Source: Actinoplanes sandaracinus
GTDB lineage: Bacteria > Actinomycetota > Actinomycetes > Mycobacteriales > Micromonosporaceae
Direction of reading: 5' to 3'
Assembly (NCBI RefSeq): GCF_030009775.1
Contig: NZ_JASCTH010000008.1
Span: 166,589-230,588 of the forward strand
DNA length: 64,000 nucleotides
The notes beneath the pieces are model-generated. The model saw only the letters and a list, made by a program, of their open reading frames with translations, was not told the DNA's origin and made no database searches. This document shows, one piece after another, positions 42,782 to 52,190 of the stretch (position 1 is the stretch's first letter; every line of letters begins with the position of its first letter). Position numbers and translations under genes: made by a program.

Positions 42782-42923
42782 AGAACTCCTTCGAGGGGGT
42801 GGATGCCACATGAAGGAGCTGAGCTGAAGTTACGTACCCGTACCGACGAAACGCCCCCGTTCCCCCGTGGCGTACGCGACAGTACCGACTCCACCACCGC
42901 TGATCAATAGATTTGAGATAGAC

Positions 42924-42958
42924 GATGCCCGCCGGGAAATCTCACACCGGCGGGCATC
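42924..42958 (-). terminator. Terminator after metG
   Basis: A perfect 12-bp stem (42924-42935 with 42947-42958) with an 11-base loop lies 20 bases past the metG stop. Its arm shares GATGCCCGCCG with the terminator at the other end of the secreted-protein gene. Confidence 0.85.
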
Positions 42959-42977
42959 TCATGTGGAAACGCTCAGG

Positions 42978-44783
42978 TCAGGACTCTTCGCCGCCCAGGC
43001 GGGCCAGCTCCTCGTCCACAACCGACGGATCTAGTTTGCGGAACACCGGTTTCGGAGCGGCGAGCGGCGTGCCGGCCACCACCGGCACCGACTCCCACCG
43101 GGCGCCGGCCTTGTAGTCACCGGTCAGCACCGGATAAGCGGGCCCGCCGTCGAGATCCTCGACCTCCTCGATCCGCGGCATCGGCGCGTGCACGCCCTCG
43201 CCGCCGAGCAGCTCGAACACCTTCTGTGCGGAGTGCGGCAGGAACGGGGTGAGCAGCGTGTTCGCGTCACTGATCACCTGGAGCGCGACATGCAGGATGG
43301 TGCCCTGGCGCGGCTTGTCCTCTTCGGACTTCAGTTTCCACGGCGCCTGCTCGGACAGATATTTGTTGGCCTCGGCGACGACCCGCATGGCCTCGCCGAT
43401 CGCCGCCTTCTGCCGGTGCTTGCCGATCAGCTCGCCGACCGTGGCGAACCCGGCCTTGGCGACCGCGAGCACCGCCTCGTCCTCACTGGTCAGCGGGCCG
43501 GGCTCGGGGATGACGCCGAAGTTCTTCGCCGCCATCGAGACCGACCGGTTGACCAGGTTGCCCCAGCCGGCGACCAGCTCGTCGTTGTTGCGGCGGACGA
43601 ACTCCGCCCAGGTGAAGTCGGTGTCGTTGGACTCCGGGCCGGCCGCGGCGATGAAGTAGCGCAGCGCGTCGGCGTCGTAGCGCTCCAGGAAGTCGCGCAC
43701 GTAGATGACGACCCGGCGCGAGGAGGAGAACTTCTTACCCTCCATCGTCAGGTACTCGCTGGAGACGACCTCGGTCGGCAGGTTCAGCTTGCCGAACTGC
43801 CCGGCCTCGCCGCCCTTGTCGCCCTCACCGGAGTAACCGAGCAGCAGCGCCGGCCAGATCACCGAGTGGAAGACGATGTTGTCCTTGCCCATGAAGTAGT
43901 AGCCGAGCGCGTCCTTGCCCTGCGCGTCGGCCGACCACCATTTCCGCCACGCGTCCGGGTCGCCGGTGCGGCGGGCCCACTCGACCGACGCCGACAGGTA
44001 GCCGATGACCGCGTCGAACCAGACGTAGATGCGCTTGTCGCCGCGGTCGCGCCAGCCGTCGAGCGGGATCGGCACGCCCCACTCCAGGTCACGGGTGATG
44101 GCCCGGGGCTGGAGGTCGTCGAGCAGGTTGCGGGAGAACTTGAGCACGTTGGGCCGCCAGTTCTCCCGGCGGTCCAGCCAGCCGCCGATCGCCTCGGCGA
44201 AGGCCGGCAGGTCGAGGAAGAAGTGCTCGGTCTCGACGAACTTCGGCGTCTCGCCGTTGATCCGGGAGCGCGGGTTGACCAGTTGCTCGGGGTCGAGCTG
44301 GTTGCCGCAGTTGTCGCACTGGTCGCCGCGGGCGCCGTCGTAACCGCAGATCGGGCAGGTGCCCTCGATGTAGCGGTCGGGCAGGGTGCGGCCGGTGGAC
44401 GGGGAGATCGCGCCGAGGGTGGTGCGGGCGACGATGTAGCCGTTGCGGTGCAGACCCTCGAACAGCTCCTGGACGATTCCGTAGTGGTTGCGGGTCGTCG
44501 TGCGGGTGAACAGGTCGTAGGAGAGGCCGAGACCGTGCAGGTCCTCGACGATCACCCGGTTGTAGCGGTCGGCGAGCTGGCGCGGGGTCACCCCGTCGGC
44601 GTCGGCCTGCACCTGGATCGGGGTGCCGTGCTCGTCGGTGCCGGACACCATGAGCACGTCGTGGCCGGACATCCGCATGAACCGGCTGAAAACGTCGGAG
44701 GGCACTCCGAAGCCGGAGACATGACCGATGTGGCGCGGACCGTTGGCGTAGGGCCAGGCGACCGCGGCGAGAACGTGACTCAT
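42978..44783 (-). CDS. metG: Methionyl-tRNA synthetase
   Basis: This class I synthetase charges tRNA-Met and tRNA-fMet. HIGH-type motif [10 protein letters not shown] is near the start; the zinc knuckle has CPICGYDG and CDNCG; the KMSKS loop is KKFSSSR. At 601 residues it lacks the C-terminal EMAP tRNA-binding domain, as usual for this clade. ATG 44783 gives the family start [15 protein letters not shown]; the frame extends to 45125 without support. Confidence 0.95.
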   Translation of the reverse strand: MSHVLAAVAWPYANGPRHIGHVSGFGVPSDVFSRFMRMSGHDVLMVSGTDEHGTPIQVQADADGVTPRQLADRYNRVIVEDLHGLGLSYDLFTRTTTRNHYGIVQELFEGLHRNGYIVARTTLGAISPSTGRTLPDRYIEGTCPICGYDGARGDQCDNCGNQLDPEQLVNPRSRINGETPKFVETEHFFLDLPAFAEAIGGWLDRRENWRPNVLKFSRNLLDDLQPRAITRDLEWGVPIPLDGWRDRGDKRIYVWFDAVIGYLSASVEWARRTGDPDAWRKWWSADAQGKDALGYYFMGKDNIVFHSVIWPALLLGYSGEGDKGGEAGQFGKLNLPTEVVSSEYLTMEGKKFSSSRRVVIYVRDFLERYDADALRYFIAAAGPESNDTDFTWAEFVRRNNDELVAGWGNLVNRSVSMAAKNFGVIPEPGPLTSEDEAVLAVAKAGFATVGELIGKHRQKAAIGEAMRVVAEANKYLSEQAPWKLKSEEDKPRQGTILHVALQVISDANTLLTPFLPHSAQKVFELLGGEGVHAPMPRIEEVEDLDGGPAYPVLTGDYKAGARWESVPVVAGTPLAAPKPVFRKLDPSVVDEELARLGGEES

Positions 44784-44915
44784 GTCGTACAAGGGTAGTG
44801 ACCGTCCGGGGTGCGCCGCGAACGGATTGCCGCCTCCCGCGCTGGTATGCCGATTTGTCCCGACACGCCCCATCAGTGACGTGCTCGGCACGGGGCCGCG
44901 GCGTTCAATGGGCAG

Positions 44916-45887
44916 GTGACCGGAAACGCGCCGCAGCCAGGGGAAACGCCCCAAGATCAGGGCAACCCGTGGACTCTGTCCGACCCCGACGGCGCCTGGT
45001 GGCGTGGGGAGACCGGCCGGGACGCCCCCGACGCCGGCCCGCCGGCCGCCCCGGCCCACGCCGCCGGGGTCCGGGACCTCACCGAGCATCTGAGCGAGAC
45101 CGGAAACCCGAGCGAACCCGGACACCTGAGCGAACGTCCGACCGAGAGCCTGGACCTCAGCCCCGGCGGGTCACGGCTCGCCACCGCGGGCGAGCTGATG
45201 ATCGTCGAACCGGGCGCCGAGCCGGTCCCCCGTCCAGGGGTCACCCCGCTGCCCGAGGTGCTGGGCGCGCCCGAGGTCGAGGCGCGGCTGGAACGGATGG
45301 AGAACTCCCCGTTCTGGCTCAGCGAGGAGGAGCGCATCGCCTCGGAGGCGGCGCAGGCCGACCGCCGGCCCGGCAGACGACGCCGGCCGCCCGCCCACAA
45401 CCCGCTGACCGCGCTCTTCTCGCTGGTCGTGCTGAGCCTCGTGGCGGCCTTCTTCGGCTGGGTCAGCGCGGAGCCGTTCTGGCTGGCGGTGGGGCACGGC
45501 GACCACGGGTACGCGACGACGACCCGGTGCCATGGCGACGGGCTGACCCAGCGGTGCACCGGGCGGTTCGCCACCGAGAACGGGAACATCACCGTGGCCC
45601 GGGTGACCCTGCTGGGCGTGACCGGCGACCAGCGGCACCCGGGAGCGATCTCACCGGCCCGGATGGTGAGCCCGGCCAGCACCCAGGCGTACGCCGCCCC
45701 GGCCGGGCCGCTCATGCACCTGCGTTGGGGGCTCGGCTTCCTGCTCGTGCTGATCTGCGGTTACGGCATCGCCGAGACGACCGGGGCACGGCGGCTGCCG
45801 TCCCGGCCGACCCGGCGGTCGGCGATGATGGCGAGCTTCCTCGGGCCGCTGCTGCTCCTCGCCGGGTTCCTGATCTCGGCCTACTGA
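44916..45887 (+). CDS. Hypothetical membrane protein
   Basis: The 323-residue protein has a long hydrophilic N-terminus (residues 1-165) with Ser/Glu/Pro-rich repeats such as [16 protein letters not shown], then three predicted helices: [18 protein letters not shown], a pair separated by a ~75-residue extracytoplasmic loop containing two Cys ([16 protein letters not shown]), and a final helix. No family is recognised. GTG start. It is closed by a very strong terminator. Confidence 0.7.
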   Translation: MTGNAPQPGETPQDQGNPWTLSDPDGAWWRGETGRDAPDAGPPAAPAHAAGVRDLTEHLSETGNPSEPGHLSERPTESLDLSPGGSRLATAGELMIVEPGAEPVPRPGVTPLPEVLGAPEVEARLERMENSPFWLSEEERIASEAAQADRRPGRRRRPPAHNPLTALFSLVVLSLVAAFFGWVSAEPFWLAVGHGDHGYATTTRCHGDGLTQRCTGRFATENGNITVARVTLLGVTGDQRHPGAISPARMVSPASTQAYAAPAGPLMHLRWGLGFLLVLICGYGIAETTGARRLPSRPTRRSAMMASFLGPLLLLAGFLISAY

Positions 45888-45944
45888 CCGGCCGGCGGTC
45901 AGCGCGGTGTCAGGGACGCTGATACCGCGCTGACGGCCGGCCGG
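45888..45944. terminator. Very long hairpin terminator
   Basis: Starting at the base after the stop codon, a 21-bp stem with a single mismatch (45888-45908 with 45924-45944) is extended by an inner TCAG/CTGA pairing. It also faces the end of rsmI, so it may work in both directions. Confidence 0.88.
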
Positions 45945-46041
45945 GTGGGCCGCGAGCAGGCAGCAGCCCGCAGGTCGCGTTACGGCCGGGCCCGCGCGGG
46001 CCTCGCGCGGACCGCCACGGCGCTGCGGTGGCCGTACGAGA

Positions 46042-46899
46042 TCAATGGTTTTCGTGGACCAGGGCGTAGACGTCGCGTTTGCGCAGTCCGTATTCGTCGG
46101 CCACCGCCTGGATGGCGTCCCGGCGGGTGGCGCCGCCACTCTCGCGCAGGGCGACCGCCGCCCGCAGTTCGTCGTCGTCGGGCGGCGTCGCCGGCCCGGC
46201 CGGCGCACCCGCCACGACGAGGGTGATCTCACCGCGCGGTGGGTCCGCGGCGGCGCCGGCGGCGAGGGCGGCGAGCGTGTCCCGGCGGATCTCCTCGTAG
46301 GTTTTGGTGAGCTCCCGGCAGATCGCGGCCTGCCGGTCCGCCCCGAAGATCGACGTCAGGTCCTCCAGCGCGCCCACGATCCGGTGCGGAGCCTCGAAGA
46401 AGACCAGCGTGCGCGGTTCGCCGGCGAGTTCGCGCAGCCGGGAGCGGCGGCCGGAACCGGACCGCGGCAGGAAGCCCTCGAAGACGAAACGGTCGCTGGG
46501 CAGGCCGGACAGGGCCAACGCGGTGGTCACCGCGCTGGGTCCGGGCGCCGCGGTGACCGGGAACCCGGCGTCGAGGGCGGCCCGGACCAGCCGGTAGCCG
46601 GGGTCGGAGACGCTCGGCATGCCGCCGTCGGTCACCACGGCGACGACGGCGCCGCCCCGCAGGGCTTCGACCAGTTCGGGGGTACGGCGTTCGTCGTTGC
46701 CCTCGAAGTAGGAGACGATCCGCCCGCGCACGGTGACGTCCAGGTCGCGGGCGAGCCGGGCCAGGCGCCGAGTGTCCTCCGCGGCGATGACGTCGGCCGA
46801 GGTCAGGACCTCGCGCAGCCGGGCCGAGGCGTCGCCGGTGTTACCCAGCGGGGCGCCCGCCAGGATCACGCGACCGCCGGTTTCTTGTGCATCAGGCAT
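46042..46899 (-). CDS. rsmI: 16S rRNA (cytidine1402-2'-O)-methyltransferase
   Basis: This SAM-dependent TP_methylase modifies C1402 of 16S rRNA. It has GAPLGNTGDASARLRE, AEDTRRLARL, VTDGGMPSVSDPG, and AAPGPSAVTTAL. Length, 285 residues, is standard. It is divergent from pmt with 75 bases between starts, a conserved actinomycete arrangement. Confidence 0.95.
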   Translation of the reverse strand: MPDAQETGGRVILAGAPLGNTGDASARLREVLTSADVIAAEDTRRLARLARDLDVTVRGRIVSYFEGNDERRTPELVEALRGGAVVAVVTDGGMPSVSDPGYRLVRAALDAGFPVTAAPGPSAVTTALALSGLPSDRFVFEGFLPRSGSGRRSRLRELAGEPRTLVFFEAPHRIVGALEDLTSIFGADRQAAICRELTKTYEEIRRDTLAALAAGAAADPPRGEITLVVAGAPAGPATPPDDDELRAAVALRESGGATRRDAIQAVADEYGLRKRDVYALVHENH

Positions 46900-46974
46900 C
46901 GGAAAAGTCCATCACATGACAGGACGCGCCGACGGCGGGCACCGGTTCTCAGGGTCGCGTCCTACGATCGCGGG

Positions 46975-48558
46975 GTGACGACGGCGGCGACAGCTGAGAC
47001 AGACCGCACCACCGCGGACTCCCCCGCCGGGGTGGAACCGCCGGTGGGCGTGCGTGCCATCCCCGTGATCGTCCGGCGCCGCCTGTCGACGCTGGACCGG
47101 GCCTTCGACCCGTACTCCTGGCTGGTGACCGCGATCATCACGCTGGTCGCCGGGATCCTGCGGTTCGACGGGCTCAGCGCTCCCAAGGGGTACATCTTCG
47201 ACGAGGTGTACTACCCGACCGACGCCTGGGACATGCTCCAGCACGGTGTGGAGTGGGACGAGAAGGTCAACGGCGCGGCGTACGTGGTGCATCCGCCACT
47301 CGGCAAGTGGCTGATCGCGCTCGGCGAGCTGATCTACGGCAACAACGAGCTGGGCTGGCGGTTCTCCACCGCGGTCGCCGGCACGCTGATGGTGCTGATC
47401 ATGATCCGGGTCGCCTACCGGCTGTTCCGCTCGATCGTGCTGGCCGGGACGGCCGGCCTGCTGATGGCGCTGGACGGTTTCCAGCTGGTGCTGTCGCGCA
47501 CGTCGCTGCTCGACATCTTCATCGGCCTGTTCATCCTGATGGCGTTCGCCGCGTTGGTGCTGGACCGCGACCACTACCGGCGCAACCTCCAGCGGGCGCT
47601 GGAACGCGGCTGGGACCCGTCGACGACGCCGCACCTGCCGCGCATCGTGCCGTGGTGGCTGCTGGCCTCCGGGATCGCCTTCGGCATGGCGTGCAGTGTC
47701 AAGTGGAGCGCGCTCTTCTTCGCCCCGTTCTTCGCCGCGATGGTGCTCGTCTGGCGCTCCCAGGCGCGCCGCTCCGCCGGGGTGCGCGGGCCGATCATCG
47801 CCGGGGTCCTCGGCGACCTCGGCTGGCTGGTGCTGGCCTTCGTCCTGACGATCGGCGTCTACCTGGCCAGCTGGACCGGCTGGTTCGTCACCGACCACGG
47901 TTACTTCCGGCACTACCGGGCCGACAACAACTGGAGCGAGCCGCCGGTCATCGGAGCGTTGCTCAACCTGGCCCATTACCACTCCGAAGCGTTCAACTTC
48001 CACACCGGACTGACCCAGAAGCACACCTATCAGTCGTGGCCGTGGCAGTGGCTGCTACTCGGGCGGCCGGTGGCGTTCCACTGGGGTTCCACCGGCAACT
48101 GCGGGGCGCCCAGCTGCGCCTCCGAGATCCTGCTGGTGGGCACGCCGGTGCTGTGGTGGTCGTTCCTGCCCGCGCTGGCCGCGCTGGCGTTCGTCGGCAT
48201 CGCCCGGCGGGACTGGCGGGCCTACGCGATCATGACCGGTGTGGTGGCGGGGCTGCTGCCGTGGTTCTACTTCGCGGTCCAGGACGGCCGGACGATGTTC
48301 GCGTTCTACGCGATGCCGGCGCTGCCGTTCCTGATCCTCGCGGTGGTCTACGTCCTCGGAGCGATCATGACGCCGGCGGACGGGATGGCCACCGGATCGG
48401 CGCGCACCGACCGGCAGTTGGTGGGCACGGTGGTGGTAGCGACCTATGTCGTCCTGGTTGCGCTGTGTTTCGCGTACTTCCACCCGATTTTCGTGGGCAC
48501 GCTCATGCCGTACGACGACTGGTCGGTCCGCATGTGGCTGGGCAGCCGCTGGATCTGA
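46975..48558 (+). CDS. pmt: Protein O-mannosyltransferase
   Basis: This GT39 integral-membrane enzyme transfers mannose from polyprenyl phosphate mannose to secreted proteins. The DE acid pair is in FDEVYYPTDAWDML, followed by VHPPLGKWLIALGE; ten or more helices follow, and WFVTDHGYFRHY lies in a periplasmic loop. At 527 residues it matches actinomycete Pmt. GTG 46975 start. Confidence 0.92.
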   Translation: MTTAATAETDRTTADSPAGVEPPVGVRAIPVIVRRRLSTLDRAFDPYSWLVTAIITLVAGILRFDGLSAPKGYIFDEVYYPTDAWDMLQHGVEWDEKVNGAAYVVHPPLGKWLIALGELIYGNNELGWRFSTAVAGTLMVLIMIRVAYRLFRSIVLAGTAGLLMALDGFQLVLSRTSLLDIFIGLFILMAFAALVLDRDHYRRNLQRALERGWDPSTTPHLPRIVPWWLLASGIAFGMACSVKWSALFFAPFFAAMVLVWRSQARRSAGVRGPIIAGVLGDLGWLVLAFVLTIGVYLASWTGWFVTDHGYFRHYRADNNWSEPPVIGALLNLAHYHSEAFNFHTGLTQKHTYQSWPWQWLLLGRPVAFHWGSTGNCGAPSCASEILLVGTPVLWWSFLPALAALAFVGIARRDWRAYAIMTGVVAGLLPWFYFAVQDGRTMFAFYAMPALPFLILAVVYVLGAIMTPADGMATGSARTDRQLVGTVVVATYVVLVALCFAYFHPIFVGTLMPYDDWSVRMWLGSRWI

Positions 48559-48605
48559 TCCCGGCCTCGTCGATCGAAGCCCCGGGGCGTGCCGCAAACG
48601 AAAGG

Positions 48606-48653
48606 GCGCGCCCCGATCGCCTGCCACGGGGGAAGCGGGCGATTGGGGCGCGC
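48606..48653 (+). terminator. Terminator after pmt
   Basis: A 16-bp stem including one G-T pair (48606-48621 with 48638-48653) lies 48 bases past the pmt stop. Confidence 0.88.
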
Positions 48654-49023
48654 AGGAAGAGCTTAACGAGCGGAGATGTCCCGCACAACGGGTGCCGTAG
48701 CGAGAATGTCGCGTCGCTCCCACCATCCCAACGATACGGACATTAGCCTCTTACCTCGCTTATAGGATTTATCCTCTCACGAAACATGTTCGACAAACGA
48801 GTCGGCAATGCGACAGCAGATTGCCTCAGCAAACGGCGTAACCTCTTTTCTTTTGGCGTGGCGTCGCTGCTCAGCAGATTGGCGCGACTGAACCGGCACA
48901 CCCCCCTCCATCAGGCCCCTTCAGGCAGCCGGTTGCTTTGTCCTTTTTGTGACGATTAGTCGGCGGTCCCCCTTGTGGGTGATCTGTGCCAAGATCGCGA
49001 CAAATGTTCTTAGGCTTCGCCGC
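48654..49023. other. AT-richer leader region upstream of polysaccharide operon
   Basis: No gene is supported in 370 bases. The stretch near 48740-48870 is notably AT-rich for this genome and probably holds the promoter. I compared the leader by eye with known riboswitch patterns, including the c-di-AMP class, and found no convincing match. Confidence 0.5.
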
Positions 49024-50040
49024 GTGACTTCGCAGGAGCCCCAAACCTCGCACCAGGCCGACGAGTACGCCCCCGAGACGGAAGTGATCGCCGTACCGGA
49101 GCCCGCACCGGTGTTCGTGGACTCCACCGGACGGCGCAGCCGACTCCTCCGGCACCTCGCGTTGGCCTTCGGCATCCTCCTCGTCGCCTACGGCGGGCTG
49201 GTCAGCGTCAGCCTGGCCGGCGGGCCGGTGAGTTCGAGCGCCGTGTTCCCCCTGCCCGGACTCGACGACGACTCCGACGAGCCGAAAACCGAGCCCGTCC
49301 CCACACCGACGCCGACACCGACACCGACCACCAGCGCGGCCCGCCGGATCGTGGAATCGGCACAGCGTGACGGGACCGACCAGCGCCGGCCGGCCCTCTC
49401 GCCCTCGCCGAAGGCCTCCACCAAGCCCTCGAGGTCGCCCAGCCCCAAGCCGTCGCCGCCGAAGACGTCGGTCAGCCCGACGGTCACCAAACCGGTCGAG
49501 TCGGCAACCGTGACCAAGGAACCCGAGCCCGGCCCCGGCTCCGGCACACCCGTGCCCCCGGTGCCGCCGGTGCCGCCGCCCGTGGCGCGGATCCCCGACA
49601 GCGGCGGCGCCGGTGGCGGCGGCCCGGTCACCGGCTCCACCACCGCTCCCGCCGGCGGGTCCGCGGCCGCGGACCCGTCCCCGCCGACGCTGCCGACGGT
49701 CGCCGACGATCCCGTCGACCGCGCCGCACCATCCACCCGGCCGCACCATCCACCCGGGCCGCGCCGTGAGCGCCGCCCCCGCCCGCCGGGCCCGGCGCCG
49801 CATCCTGCCGCGCCCCCGGGTACTCCTCGGCGCCCTGCTGGCCGGCTCGTTCGTCGCCGTGCTGGCCGTGCAGGCCTACATCAACGCCGAGTTCGCCCGC
49901 GACCACGTCCAGACCACGGTCGGCGACCAGACCGCAGTGCCACCCTCGATCCTCAAGGGCGGCCCGATCATCAACACCACCGGCGGCCAGGAGAACAGCA
50001 GCCGGCTACCCGAACGCACCATCGCCCTCACCTTCGATGA
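49024..50040 (+). CDS. Pro-rich single-TM protein, probably frameshifted at its end
   Basis: The frame begins at GTG 49024, has ~40 cytoplasmic residues, a helix (LLRHLALAFGILLVAYGGLV), and a long extracytoplasmic tail rich in Pro/Thr/Ser/Lys (PTPTPTPTTS, SPSPKASTKPSRSPSPK). Up to about residue 239 it looks genuine. After a 17-bp tandem duplication at 49724-49757 the frame becomes an Arg/Pro shadow of the next gene and runs to 50040. With one copy of the 17-mer removed it would end ...STRAAP with TGA at 49767, overlapping the next gene's GTG. So the last ~100 residues are probably artefactual. Confidence 0.6.
   Translation: MTSQEPQTSHQADEYAPETEVIAVPEPAPVFVDSTGRRSRLLRHLALAFGILLVAYGGLVSVSLAGGPVSSSAVFPLPGLDDDSDEPKTEPVPTPTPTPTPTTSAARRIVESAQRDGTDQRRPALSPSPKASTKPSRSPSPKPSPPKTSVSPTVTKPVESATVTKEPEPGPGSGTPVPPVPPVPPPVARIPDSGGAGGGGPVTGSTTAPAGGSAAADPSPPTLPTVADDPVDRAAPSTRPHHPPGPRRERRPRPPGPAPHPAAPPGTPRRPAGRLVRRRAGRAGLHQRRVRPRPRPDHGRRPDRSATLDPQGRPDHQHHRRPGEQQPATRTHHRPHLR
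49724..49757 (+). repeat. 17-bp perfect tandem duplication
   Basis: CCGCACCATCCACCCGG occurs twice head-to-tail (49724-49740 and 49741-49757). The unit is not a multiple of three, so the second copy shifts the reading frame of the overlapping gene. Confidence 0.95.
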
Positions 50041-52135
50041 CGGCCCCGATCCGGAGTGGACGCCGAAGGTTCTGGAGGTGCTGCGCAGGCACGAGGCGCA
50101 CGGCACCTTCTTCGTCGTCGGGTCCCAGGTGGCCCGCAACCCGGAGGTGGCCCGCCAGGTCGTCGACGGCGGCAACGAGCTCGGCCTGCACACCTTCACC
50201 CACCCCGACATGCAGCAGCTCGCCCCGTGGCGGCGGGAGCTGGAGCTGTCACAGACCCAGATGGCGATCGCCAAGGCCACCGGGGTACGCACCAACCTGG
50301 CCCGGTTCCCCTACTCGTCGAGGAACGCCGCGATCGACGAGGGCAACTGGAATCTGATCAAGGAGGCGGGCGCCCTCGGCTACCTGGTCGTGGTCAACGA
50401 CACGGACAGCTTCGACTGGCAGCGCCCCGGCCCCGAGAAGATCATCGAGAACGCCACCCCGGCCGGCGAGCAGCCCGCCGTCATCCTGTTCCACGACGCC
50501 GGCGGCGAGCGCTCACAGACCATCGCCGCCCTCGACGAGTTCATCCCCCGGATGAAGGCCCGCGGCTACCGGTTCACCACCGTCACCGAAGGCCTCAACC
50601 TCAGCATCGCCGAGCAGGCCGCGAAGGCCGGCGCCGACCGGGCCGAGAGCACCGAGGCGCTCACGCCGCTGCCGCTCAACCCGCGGGCGCTCGCTCACGA
50701 CGAGTGGCGCGGCACCGCCGTGCTCTGGACGGTCGGCCTCGCCGACGGCATGGTCACCGTGATCGCCGGGCTCTTCCTCGTGGTCGGCGCGCTCACCATC
50801 GGCCGCACCCTGCTGCTGCTCCTGCTCGCCACCCGGCACGCCCGGCAACGCAGGAAACCCGGCTGGACATGGGGGCCGCCGGTCACCGAACCCGTCTCCG
50901 TGATCGTGCCCGCCTACAACGAGAAGGAGGGCATCCAGGCCGCGGTCCGGTCCCTGGCCGGCGGCGATCACACCGAGATCGAGGTGGTCGTGGTCGACGA
51001 CGGATCCACCGACGGCACCGCCGATCTGGTCGACCGGATGGCGTGGCCGAACGTCCGTGTGGTCCGGGTCCCCAACGGTGGCAAGCCGAACGCCCTCAAC
51101 ACCGGCGTCGCCCTCGCCCGCCACGACCTGATCGTCATGGTCGACGGCGACACCATCTTCGAACCCGACGCGTTGCGGCTGCTCGTCCAGCCGTTCGCCG
51201 ACCCGTCGGTGGGCGCGGTCGCCGGCAACGTCAAGGTCGGCAACCGGGAGACCACCGTCGCCCTCTGGCAGCACATCGAATACGTGATCGGCTTCAACCT
51301 GGACCGCCGCCTCTACGAGGTGATGAACTGCATGCCGACCGTGCCCGGCGCGATCGGCGCGTTCCGGCGGGAGGCGCTCGCCCAGGTCGGCGGAGTCAGC
51401 GACGAGACCCTGGCCGAGGACACCGACGTCACCATGGCGTTCTGCCGGGCCGGCTGGCGGGTCGTCTACGAGGAGAACGCCCGCGCCTGGACCGAGGCGC
51501 CGACCACCATGGAGCAGTTGTACCGGCAGCGGTACCGGTGGAGTTACGGAACCATGCAGGCGATGTGGAAGCACCGCAAGGCGCTGTTCGACTCGGGGCC
51601 CTCCGGCCGGTTCGGCCGGGTCGGCCTGCCGTTCCTCGCCCTCTTCGGGCTCGCGCTGCCGATGCTCGCCCCGGTCGTCGACATCATGCTCGTGTACGGC
51701 CTGGTCTTCTGGGAACTCGGCGAGACCGCCACCGCCTGGCTCGGCATGCTGGCCCTGCAACTGTTCACCGCGGCCGTGGCGTTCCGCATGGATCGCGAGT
51801 CGTTCAAGCCGCTGCTGAAACTGCCGTTGCAGCAGTTCGCCTACCGGCAGTTGATGTACCTGGTCCTGCTGCAGTCGGCCACCACCGCCCTGACCGGCGG
51901 GCGGCTGCGCTGGCACAAGCTCAACCGGACCGGGCTGGCCCCGCGGTCCGCGGAACCGCCACCGCCGCCGCTTCCACCACCGGCCGTCGCCTCGGTCGCG
52001 CCCGCGCTGGACACCTGGCCCCCGGTCTACGGCGACGTCCCACCGGCGCCGCGGCGGGCGCCGGTCGGGCGGGCCGTCGCGCCCCCGGCAGTGCCGTCCC
52101 AGCCCGCGGCGGAGAACCTGCGGGAAAGGCTGTGA
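49766..52135 (+). CDS. Bifunctional polysaccharide deacetylase / GT2 glycosyltransferase
   Basis: A 789-residue membrane protein. After a helix (VLLGALLAGSFVAVLAVQAYI), a NodB-type deacetylase domain has TFDDGPDP (metal Asp), HTFTHPD, ARFPYSS, DSFDW and ILFHDAGG. A helix follows, then a processive GT2 domain: VVVDDGSTDGT, VDGDT, EDTDVT and QRYRW, with further helices. It probably synthesises and partly deacetylates a beta-linked GlcNAc-type polymer. GTG 49766 was chosen because it forms a GTGA overlap with the ancestral stop of the upstream gene. Confidence 0.88.
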   Translation: MSAAPARRARRRILPRPRVLLGALLAGSFVAVLAVQAYINAEFARDHVQTTVGDQTAVPPSILKGGPIINTTGGQENSSRLPERTIALTFDDGPDPEWTPKVLEVLRRHEAHGTFFVVGSQVARNPEVARQVVDGGNELGLHTFTHPDMQQLAPWRRELELSQTQMAIAKATGVRTNLARFPYSSRNAAIDEGNWNLIKEAGALGYLVVVNDTDSFDWQRPGPEKIIENATPAGEQPAVILFHDAGGERSQTIAALDEFIPRMKARGYRFTTVTEGLNLSIAEQAAKAGADRAESTEALTPLPLNPRALAHDEWRGTAVLWTVGLADGMVTVIAGLFLVVGALTIGRTLLLLLLATRHARQRRKPGWTWGPPVTEPVSVIVPAYNEKEGIQAAVRSLAGGDHTEIEVVVVDDGSTDGTADLVDRMAWPNVRVVRVPNGGKPNALNTGVALARHDLIVMVDGDTIFEPDALRLLVQPFADPSVGAVAGNVKVGNRETTVALWQHIEYVIGFNLDRRLYEVMNCMPTVPGAIGAFRREALAQVGGVSDETLAEDTDVTMAFCRAGWRVVYEENARAWTEAPTTMEQLYRQRYRWSYGTMQAMWKHRKALFDSGPSGRFGRVGLPFLALFGLALPMLAPVVDIMLVYGLVFWELGETATAWLGMLALQLFTAAVAFRMDRESFKPLLKLPLQQFAYRQLMYLVLLQSATTALTGGRLRWHKLNRTGLAPRSAEPPPPPLPPPAVASVAPALDTWPPVYGDVPPAPRRAPVGRAVAPPAVPSQPAAENLRERL

Positions 52136-52142
52136 GACCGGG

Positions 52143-52179
52143 CCCGCCCTCGATCGAACTGCAGCCGGCCGAGGGCGGG
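52143..52179. terminator. Bidirectional hairpin terminator
   Basis: A 10-bp perfect stem (52143-52152 with 52170-52179) lies between convergent stops at 52135 and 52191. Confidence 0.8.
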
Positions 52180-52190
52180 TCCTCACATCG

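Noticed and set aside
48880-49023. Possible c-di-AMP or other riboswitch ahead of the polysaccharide operon
   Set aside because: I could not find the conserved core motifs or a consistent fold by eye.
49613-49765. Upstream ATG extension of the deacetylase/glycosyltransferase
   Set aside because: The added residues are a frame shadow of the Pro-rich gene; GTG 49766 fits the coupling and the membrane helix.
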